From the NCBI GenBank assembly GCA_009193035.1, contig SWDT01000274.1:1-64000 (forward strand): a stretch of DNA of 64,000 bases, read 5' to 3'. The position numbers and the translations under genes were made by a program. Shown here piece by piece: positions 1-11,082 of this stretch. Below the pieces are notes generated by a model. The model ran no database searches, was not told the origin of the DNA, and saw only the letters and a list, made by a program, of their open reading frames with translations. How positions within the stretch are numbered: the first letter of the stretch is position 1; every line of letters starts with the position of its first letter. The DNA comes from Halicephalobus mephisto. Its lineage: Eukaryota; Nematoda; Chromadorea; Rhabditida; Panagrolaimidae.

Positions 1-1
1 A

Positions 2-100
2 AAAAAGAATCGAGAGTTTTTAAACTCATTGACCAAAGACTCAAATGTTAAAAATTTAACAAAAGAAAATCAAGACTTTTTGGATACATTAAAGAACTAA
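2..100 (+). CDS. possible 3' end of a Polinton-type gene (partial)
   Basis: An open frame runs in from the left edge and stops with TAA at 98-100, giving 32 lysine- and asparagine-rich residues ending in LDTLKN. It converges on the capsid-like ORF on the other strand, 27 nt away, a layout compatible with a compact virus-like element. The stretch is too short to name and could be chance in AT-rich DNA. Confidence 0.22.
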   Translation, partial: KKNREFLNSLTKDSNVKNLTKENQDFLDTLKN

Positions 101-127
101 AAAGATGAAATTATAAAAATATTTTAG

Positions 128-817
128 TTATTTTTTTAATTCTATCATATTCAATTCAACCAATAGATTAATGTTATCAAATTCAATTAAATTGTTATTA
201 ATATCTACTAATTTTAGAATTATTTTATTTGGTCTGCTTACTACTTTATGATAAATAATTTGTCTTGGTTCTATACTAATTAGTGGGTTAAGTCTAAACT
301 TATAAATCGAATTCACTTTTTTATTATTGCTATATGAGTCATCTAGTAAATTACACCAAATAAAAACATTATCAACGGTTTTTGAATTGTACTTATTTTC
401 GGAAACATGTTTGCCATGTGCTAAAACTTTACTACCAAATCCGAATACATTAGCTAGGGTGTTTTGCTTGCTAAAGTCAATCGAATATGCACTTTTTATG
501 ATATCAATAGTAACCTTATTATCGTTTAAACTTGCTTTGAAAAAGCCTTGATCATTTTGAAGCAATTCATTAATTGTCATAATTAGTTCACTAAAATCAT
601 ATTTAACATTCGGAATATTTATAAGCTTTTCTTCTCTAATTACATTATTATTTTGATCAACTCCATTAACTAAGTAATAAAATTTGTTATTTGTATAGTT
701 TATATTTATTTTTTTGTTAATTTCTAAATCACCACCTAATTTTATTAATGCTATTTCATATTTCTCATCCAAAAACTCCTGTGGGAATGAGTATTCAAAA
801 GATGAATCGTTGGAAGA
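128..817 (-). CDS. Polinton/Maverick-like minor capsid (penton-type) protein, no ATG, probably a remnant
   Basis: About 230 open codons run between the TAA at 818-820 and the stop at 128. No ATG lies near the start (a TTG is at 770-772), so the 5' end is lost or the start is unusual. From recall of the family, the layout fits proteins next to the major capsid gene in Polintons and related dsDNA elements: an early KYEIALIKLGG strand, an asparagine-rich segment ending NNKFYYLVNG, a central FGFGSKVL turn, a VFIWCNLLDDSY segment, and a late NKIILKLVDINNN strand. That supports a jelly-roll penton-like capsid protein. The gene has no introns and very high A/T at third positions, unlike the host genes to its right. 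The assignment is by pattern recognition only; a structure-aware profile search would settle it. Confidence 0.5.
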   Translation of the reverse strand, partial: SSNDSSFEYSFPQEFLDEKYEIALIKLGGDLEINKKININYTNNKFYYLVNGVDQNNNVIREEKLINIPNVKYDFSELIMTINELLQNDQGFFKASLNDNKVTIDIIKSAYSIDFSKQNTLANVFGFGSKVLAHGKHVSENKYNSKTVDNVFIWCNLLDDSYSNNKKVNSIYKFRLNPLISIEPRQIIYHKVVSRPNKIILKLVDINNNLIEFDNINLLVELNMIELKK

Positions 818-819
818 TT

Positions 820-1415
820 ATTGCAAGTTGAAGTACACCATTTATAAAGAGAAAAAGTTTTGGATAATTAATGCTAACTGTTGATGAGGTCGAATTGCAC
901 ATGTTTTTAGAATTTGGTTAATTTGCATCATTACCAATTCTTGATTTTTCATTAAAGCAGCGAATTATTTTACCCTTTCTTTTTTCGGTGCTGCACAAAA
1001 CAGTCAAATGATTAATTTTTTACGCGGTTTGATAAGCACTTGTCAACGATTTTTCCTCTTATGTCAATGAAATCCTGTTCCTTATCAAAGAAATTGATGA
1101 AAAAGAAAATTAATAATTATAACGACACGTAAAATGTACCCTGTAAACGCAGTGTTATCAATTAAACATGGCACACCCTCGATTTCTTCACAAAACATTT
1201 ATATAAAAAGGCACTCCTCCTTTCTACCCAGACTTTGTTTCACTTTGTGCGAGCCACTTATTAATTTAGCTCCGTTTTTATCTTATTTTAATCCTTTGCT
1301 AGCTTTTGATTCATAATTTCGAGTGTACATATTCTAAAATCCTTCTAAGTAAGGAATTTTACACTACAGTAAATAGTTTCATTTTCAGTCTACCATTTAT
1401 ATTCTTAATTTCGTT
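820..1415. other. AT-rich spacer without a clear gene
   Basis: Only short ORFs occur. Nothing matches a known family. It may be eroded element sequence between the capsid-like ORF and the Cys-repeat gene. Confidence 0.4.
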
Positions 1416-2378
1416 ATGACCACTCAACTAGACCTCACCCACGGACCAAAAGACAGAATCCTCATCGAACGCATGGATAATAAAACTAAGGAAATCTACA
1501 ATGCATTGAGAAATGACAATAATGTATCGATAGATTCCCTTTTTTCTGCATCAAAAACTAGGAAAGTATACCCTAGTTCGTTGATTAAGAAACTAGAAGT
1601 ATTCAAAGATCTATGTGATTCTAAGAGCTTAAAGAAGCAAATAGAAGAAATGATTATAGAGGTTAGTGGTATGTGTTCTGGTGGCAATGCTAAGAGGTTT
1701 ATAAAGCAGGAGAGTGAGAAGAATGGATCGAGACTCGAATTCGTATGTGCCGTCTTATATAAATATGATTGCCCGGAAGGAGAAGCGTGTGGGAAATGTG
1801 GACCATGTAAAGATGAAGGATGTGAAAAACGCATAGTATGTGGGTCCTGCAAAATGTGCAACGCATGCATAGAACCCATAAAATGCAAAAGATGCAAGTC
1901 ATGCAAAGCAGATAAAGAATGCGAAGAACCCATACCATGTGGAGAATGCAAATTATGCGAAAGATGCCAAAAAGTCAGATCATGTGGAAGATGTAAAGGA
2001 TGCCGAAAAATATGTAAAGCACCCGTAGTATGCGACTATGTGCTTACCACCTATTCTTATAAGCAAGCAGGTAACCCTGAACTTGTACGCCGTGGTGGAA
2101 ATATTATCGCAGGTGGTGTGTTTATCGGAGGTGCCGTCTTGATTATAGGCGCTTTAACTGGTGGAATTGGATTCACTATTGCCGGAATAGTAGCCAGTGC
2201 TGCCATTGCTGGTAGTGCTGGCACAGCCGGTGGTATACAAGTGGCTCAAGGTATTGCTCAAGATATAAAGCCAGGCCTCAAACCTATTCTGGAGGCATGT
2301 TTCATATATGAGCTCGTCAAACGAAATTTTGCTTCTATTGTCAATGATGATAAACTGTACTTAGAAATCAAAGATTGA
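1416..2378 (+). CDS. intronless Cys-repeat plus glycine-zipper membrane protein of unknown function
   Basis: The 320-residue protein is encoded by one exon. Residues 1-110 are charged and mostly helical. Residues 125-206 hold four imperfect copies of a 15-18 residue unit of the form CGxCKxC-x(2-5)-C-x-(K/E)PI. Residues 226-275 form a Gly/Ala/Ile-rich stretch (GGVFIGGAVLIIG, then GFTIAGIVASAAIAG), typical of a glycine-zipper membrane hairpin. A polar tail ends LYLEIKD. There is no N-terminal signal peptide. The Cys units could bind metal or be disulphide bonded; the sequence does not decide. Lack of introns beside a capsid-like ORF suggests cargo of a virus-like element, which is inference. 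The antisense His/Leu-rich ORFs over this gene are shadows of the Cys codons. I do not recognise the family. Confidence 0.7.
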   Translation: MTTQLDLTHGPKDRILIERMDNKTKEIYNALRNDNNVSIDSLFSASKTRKVYPSSLIKKLEVFKDLCDSKSLKKQIEEMIIEVSGMCSGGNAKRFIKQESEKNGSRLEFVCAVLYKYDCPEGEACGKCGPCKDEGCEKRIVCGSCKMCNACIEPIKCKRCKSCKADKECEEPIPCGECKLCERCQKVRSCGRCKGCRKICKAPVVCDYVLTTYSYKQAGNPELVRRGGNIIAGGVFIGGAVLIIGALTGGIGFTIAGIVASAAIAGSAGTAGGIQVAQGIAQDIKPGLKPILEACFIYELVKRNFASIVNDDKLYLEIKD

Positions 2379-5300
2379 AAGATTTGGCGGAGCTTCATGA
2401 TACATTCTTCAGGCTTAAGTCCTCACTTAAAAATGTTTTATTATCGTATTTCTTTTAACTATTTATAAAATGAAATTATATTTTTTGTGACTCTTCATAA
2501 ATATCATTATTATGTATTCTAGTACCATTATTTCCACTTACATCAAGATTTATATTCCTCATTCTTTATCATTGATTTTTCTGAGAAGAGTATCCCTAAT
2601 GAATACTACTCTAAAATTTTTTATTTTTAATTCATTTGCAAGATTTGTAAGGGCGTAATTTTTCAATGGTTTTAACGTTTTAATAAAGATTTATAATCAA
2701 GAAAAATTGTGAAAACTACATCGAGATCGCATAAATACCGCAAACCGGAGGGAAAGAGGGGTGAGCCAGAAATTTTGTTAAAGCGAACTGATGCTAGAGG
2801 CATTAACAATAGGTAATTGTATTCTTTCGTAAAAATATATAGTAACCGATCTCGCATAATATCCCTCTAAATTTTTTAAATTCTTTTACTATACAATATC
2901 ATAATTTGTCAATAAATATTTTTATAAAACATTTTGTAAAAATAATCCATTCATATAATAAGAAAACCTGCAAACATCCCAGTTCACAAAAATCAACAAA
3001 ATTGCTTCAAATTTTAAGGCTTAAAGACAAAATGGGAAGGAGGGGGATTTTGGTGAGCCAGGGTTTTTTTTATGTAAAAATTGCTGATTTTCACTTGAAG
3101 ATATGGTTGATTTAATACATAATGACTGCAAATTCACCATAAAAATGAGCTTTTTTTTCAATTTGATAAGGAGGGGGATTTTGGTGAGCCAGGGTTTCCC
3201 AGATTTGGATGAGTGTTTTAAGCGGATATTTTACCTGATTTTAAGGTATTTTAGCCTAAAAAGTTGATGAAATCCGTAAAATAAGGTGTTGTGACGAGTG
3301 TGGGATTTGGAGGGGGAGTGGGGTGGCTCAGAATTAGTATCTCCATACTACTCTAGTAATTTTACTATATTGTTGTCTTGGTTTTCTTAGATAACTATGT
3401 CACAAAACATGAGATCTTTGAAAGTCTATGGATTTCCGTTTATCTCTGAGAACAAGTCTGGTGAAGCTCGGACCTCTCAGTATTTAAGGAGACCGTCAAA
3501 TCTCCCCATCATGTGGCTAGAATTATTATGATTTAAATTTTTGTATTATTTTGTCTATTCCCTACACTATTCTATTATCTCCTTAGATGAAGTTTATTTA
3601 TATTGTACCGAAATCTTACTGTATCAGAATAAAGAAGGATTTCTTCTTCTATCTATCGATTAGGATTATGTGGAATATCTCAAGGTCTATGACAGATTCA
3701 ATTAGTTTTATGAATACGTGACAGACAGAGAATAATTACTTCACATTTAAGAATAATATTGAATAAATTTCCTCATCTATGATAACTATACAAATCTGTT
3801 AATGTTGTCATTTATTTTTGAATTATCCATATATCACTTTTTTATTGAAATGAAGCAATTTTAAAATAATCGCAAGTATATAATTACAAAACAGAAATGG
3901 ATTCAATTATGAAACAACTTTGACAAGAATTCTTAGAAGTTTTGAAAAACAGTAACCTAAATAAGAATCTATTTTATGATTGTCTCATAATTTTACATGA
4001 TTTCAAACTGAATGGTTTAGAAATTGAGGTCATATGAGAGACGAAAACTTCTGTTCATTCCCGAAGGATAATAGTTATATACCAAAGTACTTTTAGATAT
4101 TGAAAAAACCGTATTTACCCAAATATCCTTTCGGAAACCTTTTGTTCTGCTTGTAAAGATTAACTTTTCCAGAAAATATCTGATCTAACACCTTTCTAAT
4201 CTCCAGAAGCTTATTGTTACGAGGATGATTCATTTGAATTCGATTTGGATCAACTACAATCCAATTTCCTCAAACATTCAAAAAATCTACTGTGAAACAT
4301 ATCTTTTGGATTTACAATTTTTAAAATCGGTAGTTAATTATATCTACTCTTTCTGTCTTTTCAAACGTGGATGTTTAAATTTAAAAAAAAAAGACATTTT
4401 TCTGTCAGAAATAAGAATGGAAAGTATAACATGATTTAAATTGAAAGCATACAGTATCTAAACTTTATTGAAGCTGTACTTTGGATGGTGATGTTGATAA
4501 CTCTGATAACAGGTAAAGACGGTGACTGAGAGAATAATTTGAGTCAACAATCAAAGAAGGGAAATAAAGAGGGACTGAAAAGTTTTATTCGAGTTGGTAA
4601 TAGACACCATCCAGTTTATTAGAACTTTTTTGAATAGTGATTAAATATTACAATTTTAATTAAAAATAAAAATTATCCAATTCTTTAATAGAGTTGCTTC
4701 CCATGAGAATTTCAACGGTAATAAAATTAATAATTCAGAATCTTCCTGAATATTCAACAAATTTTTTTTCGTTAATGAGGTTGAAGATCCACTAATAAAT
4801 AATATTTAGCATACAAGAAGACAACTTAAGTGACTTTCCTCACCTTCATTGATTATCCGATTAATTTCAATTTGTTGTTTCGTGAGAACTGATGTAAAGA
4901 ATTAAAAAGTGCTGAACATATCATTAGATTCACCTCTTGGAAAATTTACAGGTATCCACTGTACTTACTGTCAAAACATTCAACAGTCAACCAATTGTTA
5001 AAATTGAACATTTCAGAGACCGAGTACTGGATGTCAAAATTAAGTATCAGTCTTTTGACGAACCTGGGAAAATCTATAATTAATTATATAAACTATCTAT
5101 ACATCTTAGAGGATTGTCTAAGATAATCCGGAAATCGAGGAGTTTTTTGTAATTTGATCCCAGAAAGAGAATTAAATTTGGTCAAAATATTCACTGTGAG
5201 TTATCCAACAAGCAACAAATTTCCTCGGTATGGAATAATAGTCGATGACAAGAGAAATGTTCTATATTTCCATTCATTCATGATTTGCGATGTAACATTA

Positions 5301-5851
5301 GAAGGTTCTCCTTCAACTGGTATCAGTTAATCTAAATATTCATCGTTCTTCCATTCTAATCTACATTTACGATAAATATAAGATCTCTGGTTCATTTTAA
5401 CATAAAAAATAATTTATTATTTTATGATTGTAGAACAACTTATTAAGAGTAACAATAACTGAACAAACTTCAGAAAATTGTTTTAATACGAACTTTGAAA
5501 TTTTTGAATCAATTTGTTGAGAAAAAAGTTAGGAATCTCGAGGGATAAATATCAAGAAAGCAAAGTCAGTTGAACCTTATAGAGAAACTATGAAGTTTCA
5601 AGATCCAGGATTCTGAAGATCAACGCTCAATTCTGACATTAGATTCACAATCTACAAGTTCTGTAACCTCATTTCCCATACTTTTGTAAAAATCTAAGAA
5701 TATTTTTTCTGCCTAAAAAACGCGTAAAGTTACGTAAAATTTCACCTAAACTCCCGTTGAAACAATTTCGTAATAGCATAGAATTCTAATTTTTATAGTT
5801 TCATTTATTTAAATTTCTCTGTGATATGATTTTTCGAATTAGCCCGAATGT
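2379..5851. other. gene-poor region between the Cys-repeat gene and EDEM
   Basis: Apart from the purine-rich repeats near 2.74-3.33 kb this 3.5 kb is AT-rich, with only short ORFs in all frames. No tRNA, splice-supported exon chain or conserved domain could be read. Confidence 0.45.
2740..3335. repeat. purine-rich direct repeats, four diverged copies
   Basis: A block reading GGAGGGGGATTTTGGTGAGC followed by CAGGGTTT occurs near 3041 and 3169. Diverged forms lie near 2746 (GGAGGGAAAGAGGGGTGAGC) and 3309 (GGAGGGGGAGTGGGGTGGCT). Spacings are about 295, 128 and 140 nt. The strand is G-rich in an otherwise AT-rich region. It could be a decayed satellite or the tip of a transposon family. Confidence 0.6.
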
Positions 5852-7720
5852 TTAACTAAATTGAAGGGATTTTTGAAAGCCCACTAGATTGTATAATTTC
5901 TGGAGGTCAAATTCATCTATTGGCAAGAAGACACCATCTGCAGGCTTGAACGAATCACAACTTGAATTCACTGAATTTCTGTCAACAGGTAAAGTTTCAA
6001 AAACTTCATCTTGTTGTTGGAAAATATCCAAAATAGGAAACGGATGACCTTCTGTAGAAAATATTAATTTTTCTTCATTTTTGTTTGCTGGATGTTTTTC
6101 TTCAAAAAGCTGAAAAAATAATTATTAAAAAAATCAAAAATTCATTAAATTAATATTTTTTAAATCCAAAATTCATTAAATTAGTGTTTAAAAACCTACC
6201 AAATATAAATATTTACAAGTTTCTGAAAGGAAAAACGACTCCATCCGGTCTTCTAGAGATTTATCGTTGACACTGTGGATCGTTGCAAATCCGCAAATAG
6301 CCCTTGTGTGTTTATTCAAGGCATCTATGATTTCTCGACCGACATGTTGATAGAAGGGGCTTTTCGTGGCTTGATACAGTAGATATGTGGATTCTGCAAA
6401 CTCAGGACGTAAAGGATAAAAAGCGACATCCGGGAGCTTCAGCTGCCAGTTGAACCTTTCTGGAAGACTTTCGTACTTTTGCCAGAGGGCATAATAGAAC
6501 CCATGCAAGATCACTGCAGTCCTAAGTTCCCCTGCCAGTACTTTTACTCCAGGGAAACTCGCCTGGAGGGAATCCACCCAAGTGTTCAGAATCGACCCGT
6601 CTCTCATGTCCACATTTGCATAAAACGGCAACTGAGAAATATTGCCGTTGGCATCAGTTTTCGTGTGTCTCAGATGTTTTTCCAGAGCAATGCTGGAGAG
6701 TTCGAACATGTTGAATTCTTCTGTAGTCCCGAACACGATGTAGGACTTAAGCAAGTACTCGAAGAACGAATCGATCCCGGCTCCTATCCCGGCCAGGATT
6801 CCTTTCCAGGATCCTGTCTGGATATCGATGACGTTGCCCAGAAGCCCGGTGTAGAGGTTCCTTCTGCTCCAGATTCTGTAATTGACGGATCTGGCTACTT
6901 TTTCGAAAACACCGTCTCCTAGAAGTTTCGAGAGAATTCCGAATTCGAGCAGTAACGAACCGGCTCCGGCAGTGCAGGTCTCATTTAGAGTCCCCGGAAG
7001 AACCCCTCTGATCAAGTTCACACGAGGAAACGGAATCACTGAAATTTTCGATTTTGAAAATTAAAACATTAGTAAAATTACAAGTCTCAGATCCTTCGAA
7101 CGCGGTCAATAGTCGAAGAGCCAAGTCGTGTGTCATCGTTAGCAATTCCCCGTCGTAGTCTTCCATTGTCAAATCCCCTAGATATGGATTCTGATTCGTC
7201 AAAATCAGATGGGTCGAAAGCAGAGATCCGATGACTCTGATGGTCGCTTCGAAGACCTGGACAGTCACGTCGTTGTTGAACGTGACGTTGTCTATCACTA
7301 ATCTAACGGCTTCGTGGAATGCAGTTTTGTTCCCAAATATAGCGAGTGACGTCAGCGAGTCCACCAAAGTCAAGGAATAGTCTCCCAGGACGTCGTTGAT
7401 GTTGATATTCTCCCTGAAATTGCACAGATAATTAAAGTGCATATAACAAAGCCTTACGGATGGTCGTAATCCGGTCCTCGTCCTGTGCAGTGGATCGGAT
7501 CAAGCTCATCCAGAGGATAAGCGTGCTTCATGTAGCTCCTGAAGCCGAACCAGAACATTTCTTTGACTTGATCCCTTGCAATCTCCCGTTCCTCATCGCT
7601 TATCCTTCTGTATCTTTGTTGGAATTCAGTTTCAAAAAACGGATAAGGCACCTTGAATCCATCCTGAGCTCCGCTGACCAGTTTCCAAACCAGCAATCCA
7701 ATAATCCATATTTTATACAT
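5852..7720 (-). CDS. EDEM1: ER degradation-enhancing alpha-mannosidase-like protein (EDEM1 type, GH47)
   Basis: EDEM proteins act in the ER lumen on misfolded glycoproteins, trimming mannose or presenting clients for ER-associated degradation. Four exons (7720-7458, 7413-7082, 7038-6200, 6109-5852) join in phase to give 563 residues. Residues 1-17 are a signal peptide ([17 protein letters not shown]). Family landmarks follow in order: [94 protein letters not shown], and [18 protein letters not shown]. This series matches EDEM1 more closely than EDEM2 or EDEM3 as I recall them. There is no protease-associated domain and no KDEL-type tail; the protein ends FQKSLQFS. Length fits the family. Introns of 44, 43 and 90 nt use good GT-AG sites. 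Confidence 0.92.
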
Positions 7721-8949
7721 TTCCTGACAAGTTCAAAATTTAATTATTTTAATTTTACAGAAAACTTACTCTCTAACATTCTAAAGTAAAAATAAAATAA
7801 ACTCATGAAAGTGGATATTCTCCAACAAAGCGTTGTGCAACTATTTCGCGACAAGACAAAAGAACGGGTTGCCTAGTGAGATCTCCAACTTTGTAAATTT
7901 CGGATGAAGTCCGTTTATTTATTACTGTGTATTATTTTAAATATATCAATATCATGTATCGATATGTTCTTCTTCATGTCGAGATTCCACATATAAAATC
8001 CAAATTTATTAACATTTAAATATTCAAAAGTTATTTTTTGTAAATTTTCATATAAAAACGAAGCATTATTTTAAACTTTCACTCTGAAGTTTTGGAGTGA
8101 ATGGTTCTGTGTTAAAAAGGAATATATGGTCTAAGTTATACAATAGAAAGAATAAATGGTCCAAATTACAAATTAAAAAATAATAAATGATTATCGAACG
8201 TGTTTCAAAAATAATTTAGATATGTGTTTTTGGACCGTTTTGTCTTTAAATTTCAGATTGGATGATTTTTAATTTGTCAATGAATTTTTTTCATTCTTCA
8301 GAAAAGTAAAAAATGTTTATTATCATTATTGTAGAAATAACAAAACTAGTCTAACTTCATAGTTAATTTTTTTTTGAAACTTTTTAGACAAAAAAAATTT
8401 GTTTTTATTGTTCTTATAAAAAAAATAAATTTATAAATCTCAAGTTACAGTAACCAGAATAGAATAATATTAACAATTTGTATTATAATTAAAAAAATTT
8501 ATTTATTTTTTATTTTAAAAAAAAATTTTTTATTTTTAAATAAAACTAATTTTTTTAAATTTCCGAATAATTTTATAGTTTTTTGAATAAATTTAACTAT
8601 TTTTGCAAGTAAATTTAGTTTTTGATTTTTAAAAAATAAAATTAACTTTTTATTTTTGAATAATTTATTTTTTGATTCATGGGATTGTTTCATGATTCAA
8701 CATGGTTCATAAAAAACTTATCAAGCGTAACAAGACAGGAAATATCAACGAAAATCGGCACTATGATAAATCCGACAAGAGGGATTTATCTGGTGGTGAC
8801 GACGCAATCGAGTGCAACCCGTTCCGTCGAAACTGGTTCTGACCAATGGTCACTTGGATGATTTTTTTCGGCTTTTTATGCCGGATTAATAAATACCAAT
8901 ATAAAAAGCCGATTTATTTCAAAAAATTCAAATTTTGTCGTTTTTCGAA
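7721..8949. other. divergent intergenic region, AT-rich
   Basis: This spacer between the 5' ends of the EDEM and ShKT genes should hold both promoters. I see long A/T runs (8.4-8.67 kb) and a higher-GC patch at 8.70-8.87 kb next to the ShKT start, but no named motif. Confidence 0.4.
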
Positions 8950-9510
8950 ATGAAATTGTGTCTTCTTTTTGGACTTTTGTGTTTCGTCACGATTGCCGGA
9001 GGCCAGCTCTGGAACTACAACAATTACAGAAGTTGTTCGTACTGTTGGTGTTTTGCTTTTTACTTTTCTGCTTTAAGATTTTCTTAAATTTGGTAATTTT
9101 CAATTTTAGGTTATCCCTACGGCGGATATAGAGGATATGGAGGATATGGGTACAGTGGATATAATTATTTATCTCCCCTGACGACCAATTATCCTTATGG
9201 ATACAGTTCCACCTCGGGTCTCGGGGGGATGTGTCGTGATCGGTCTCCAAACTGTGCCTATCTCGTCGCCATGGGGCAATGCGCCACCAACCCCATCGCC
9301 ACCAGATCCATGTGTCCGATTTCCTGCGGCACTGGTTGTGGAGGCATAGGGACTACTGGTCTGGGACTTGGGGTCGGCACAATGGACGCTTTAGCAGACG
9401 GCGGGCTCTACAGCAATTCCCTTCTCTACAATACTCTGTCACCGTACACTGGAATCTACCGTAAAGAACCCGCAGACAGAGTTCCTCAAAGACCGCTTGA
9501 GAAATTTTAG
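8950..9510 (+). CDS. secreted Gly-Tyr-rich protein with a ShKT (SXC) domain
   Basis: Two exons (8950-9031 and 9110-9510) join in phase 1 for 160 residues. Residues 1-18 form a signal peptide (MKLCLLFGLLCFVTIAGG). Then comes a Gly-Tyr repeat (GGYRGYGGYGYSGY), a form common in nematode cuticle and eggshell proteins and in GY-rich antimicrobial peptides. Next is a six-cysteine ShKT domain from MCRDRSPNCAYL to CPISCGTGC with the C-x(6)-C-x(8)-C-x(10)-C-x(3)-C-x(3)-C spacing. A Gly/Leu-rich tail closes the protein. ShKT domains are abundant in nematode secreted proteins, where they are protein-interaction modules or channel-blocking folds; no function can be assigned here. A poly(A)-rich 3' end with AATAAA-like motifs follows near 9575-9600. 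Confidence 0.85.
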
Positions 9511-9759
9511 AATTATTGTCGCAAATAAGAATTAATATAATTTTCCTCATTTAATAAGAAGTAAAGTTTTGTAAATAAATGTTATATTTTAAAATAAAAA
9601 AATCGTTTTTGTCAGAGGTTTAAATTCTTGCATAAAGACAAATCTTTGGAAATGATTCTTGAAAATATTAGACTGATTTATGGACTAAATTCAGAATTTC
9701 CGATCGATGAAAAATTACCAAATTATTTGAAAAAAATTAAAACAACAATTAAAGAATCA

Positions 9760-10498
9760 TTAAGCATAACTTTTCAGAGAACAACCATAAGAAGGGACAC
9801 AAGAGAGTGATTTTTCGTCGAATTCTTCCTTAGGAGGACAATGAATACGGTTAGGATCTCCATACAAGCATCTGTAGAAACGTGTGCAACTTTCTGGATC
9901 AGCAAAGGCTCCTTTCTCACTTGGACAAGTAAATTCTGAAATTCAAAAAGTTTTAAAAATACTTTCTCAAACAGTTTACCATCAATTGCATCGGTGTTTA
10001 ATTCCTCTAGATATGTCTTGATCGAATCCACTATTGGGTATTCGCCTTCACCACAAACCCCGTTGAAATCATCTAAATCAAGAGTCCATACAAACGCCCC
10101 TCCGAACCCATTTTTTTTAGTCCAGTGCATCTTTATTCTGATTGATTCAATATCATCATATCCATACCAAAGATCATCGCTGACTATATACGGTACTTTC
10201 ATGATATCATCCCAGAACCTCTTTCCTTCTAGGTTACAAATTTCGTAGTAAGCTGTGAGTCCCATTTGATTTGTGTATGGTTGTATTGGAAGATTTTTTT
10301 CAGAGTCCCAACTACTGCATTTTGGGGATCTGCAAGCCTCCATCTTATTCTATAAGTAGGAATTTCTATCAGAATTTTTTTTTCACCATTCCCTTCTTCG
10401 TCCAGTAGTTGAAAGTAAAAGCTACATTTCAGTCGTCACGAGAATAAAAGGGACTATGATGCTGAACTTCAGAATTGGAGTCTGAGTATATATCAAAA
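9760..10498 (-). pseudogene. truncated GH18 chitinase-like pseudogene with CBM14 exon
   Basis: Only the second half of a GH18 domain and the CBM14 exon remain. Reading 5' to 3' on the minus strand, homology starts at about 10498 (IYSDSNSEVQHHSPFYS). It meets an in-frame TGA near 10440, runs on (NYWTKKGM, WRLADPQNAVVG), shifts frame at a run of seven A/T near 10292, and then reads intact (YYEICNLEGKRFWDD to DFNGVCGEGEYP). A normal phase-1 intron leads to a CBM14 exon (CTRFYRCLYGDP, SLSCVPSYGCS) that stops at 9760. The signal peptide, first barrel half and DxxDxDxE motif are absent. The 3' part (9777 to about 10200) is almost identical to the locus at 37.3 kb. The left break coincides with a Polinton polymerase fragment. 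Confidence 0.85.
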
Positions 10499-10508
10499 GG
10501 AATATAAT

Positions 10509-11082
10509 GAATACATGAGTTCTTTGAAAACCCGAGAGGTGAAATCACTGATGCAAGAATATTATATGCAAATGTCAACAACAAATATTGTCCAGATTAT
10601 GATCTAACTAAATCGTCGACATTTATACTTGATATTGACGCAACAAATTTATATGGACATTCAATCGTCCAAGAACTACTATGTAATGACTTTGGATTTG
10701 AAAGAAGATAAGGAGTTTGCCACACTTTTTGACTTGAGTAATTTTTCGAATGACAATCAATTGTTTAATGAAGAGAACAAGGACGTAATTCGTAAATTCA
10801 AAATTGAACAAGCCGAAAAAACTGCAACTGAATTCATTGAATTAGCGTCAAAAAGTACAACTTTTAAGTTCATGATCCATCAATCAAGAAGGTTGTGGAA
10901 GAGAAGAAAAAGGTAAAAGGAGCGAAGAAATGTGTGGCTAAGACTTTGAAATCAGAAGAATACAAGAATTCGTTGTTTAGTGATGGAATTGTTAGAAAAA
11001 AGCAATGTGTCATTCAAGCTAAAGACAATCAATTATTCACAATGAAACAAAATAAGCTACCGTCAAACAAAATTGACTAAAC
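10509..11082 (+). pseudogene. Polinton/Maverick family-B DNA polymerase remnant, frameshifted and internally deleted
   Basis: Three adjacent pieces in different frames resemble parts of a protein-primed DNA polymerase B (DNA_pol_B_2 type) in order. Piece 1 (10512-10708) contains the palm motif A as LDIDATNLYGHS, preceded by a stretch rich in KYCPDYD-like residues, and ends at a TAA. Piece 2 (about 10690-10916) matches the region after the catalytic palm (LFDLSNFSN, then TATEFIELASKS). Piece 3 (10909-11080) contains KGAKKCVAKTLKSEEYKNSL. The palm motifs B and C between pieces 1 and 2 are missing, so a large internal deletion is clear. This is a dead fossil, about 570 nt of a gene normally several kb long. 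Confidence 0.8.

Noticed and set aside
1496..1951. Antisense His/Leu-rich ORFs over the Cys-repeat gene
   Set aside because: They mirror the repeated TGC/TGT and AAA codons of the plus-strand gene and have no domain of their own.
10623..11080. Polymerase pieces as intact small genes
   Set aside because: They are consecutive parts of one family in changing frames with the catalytic middle missing.
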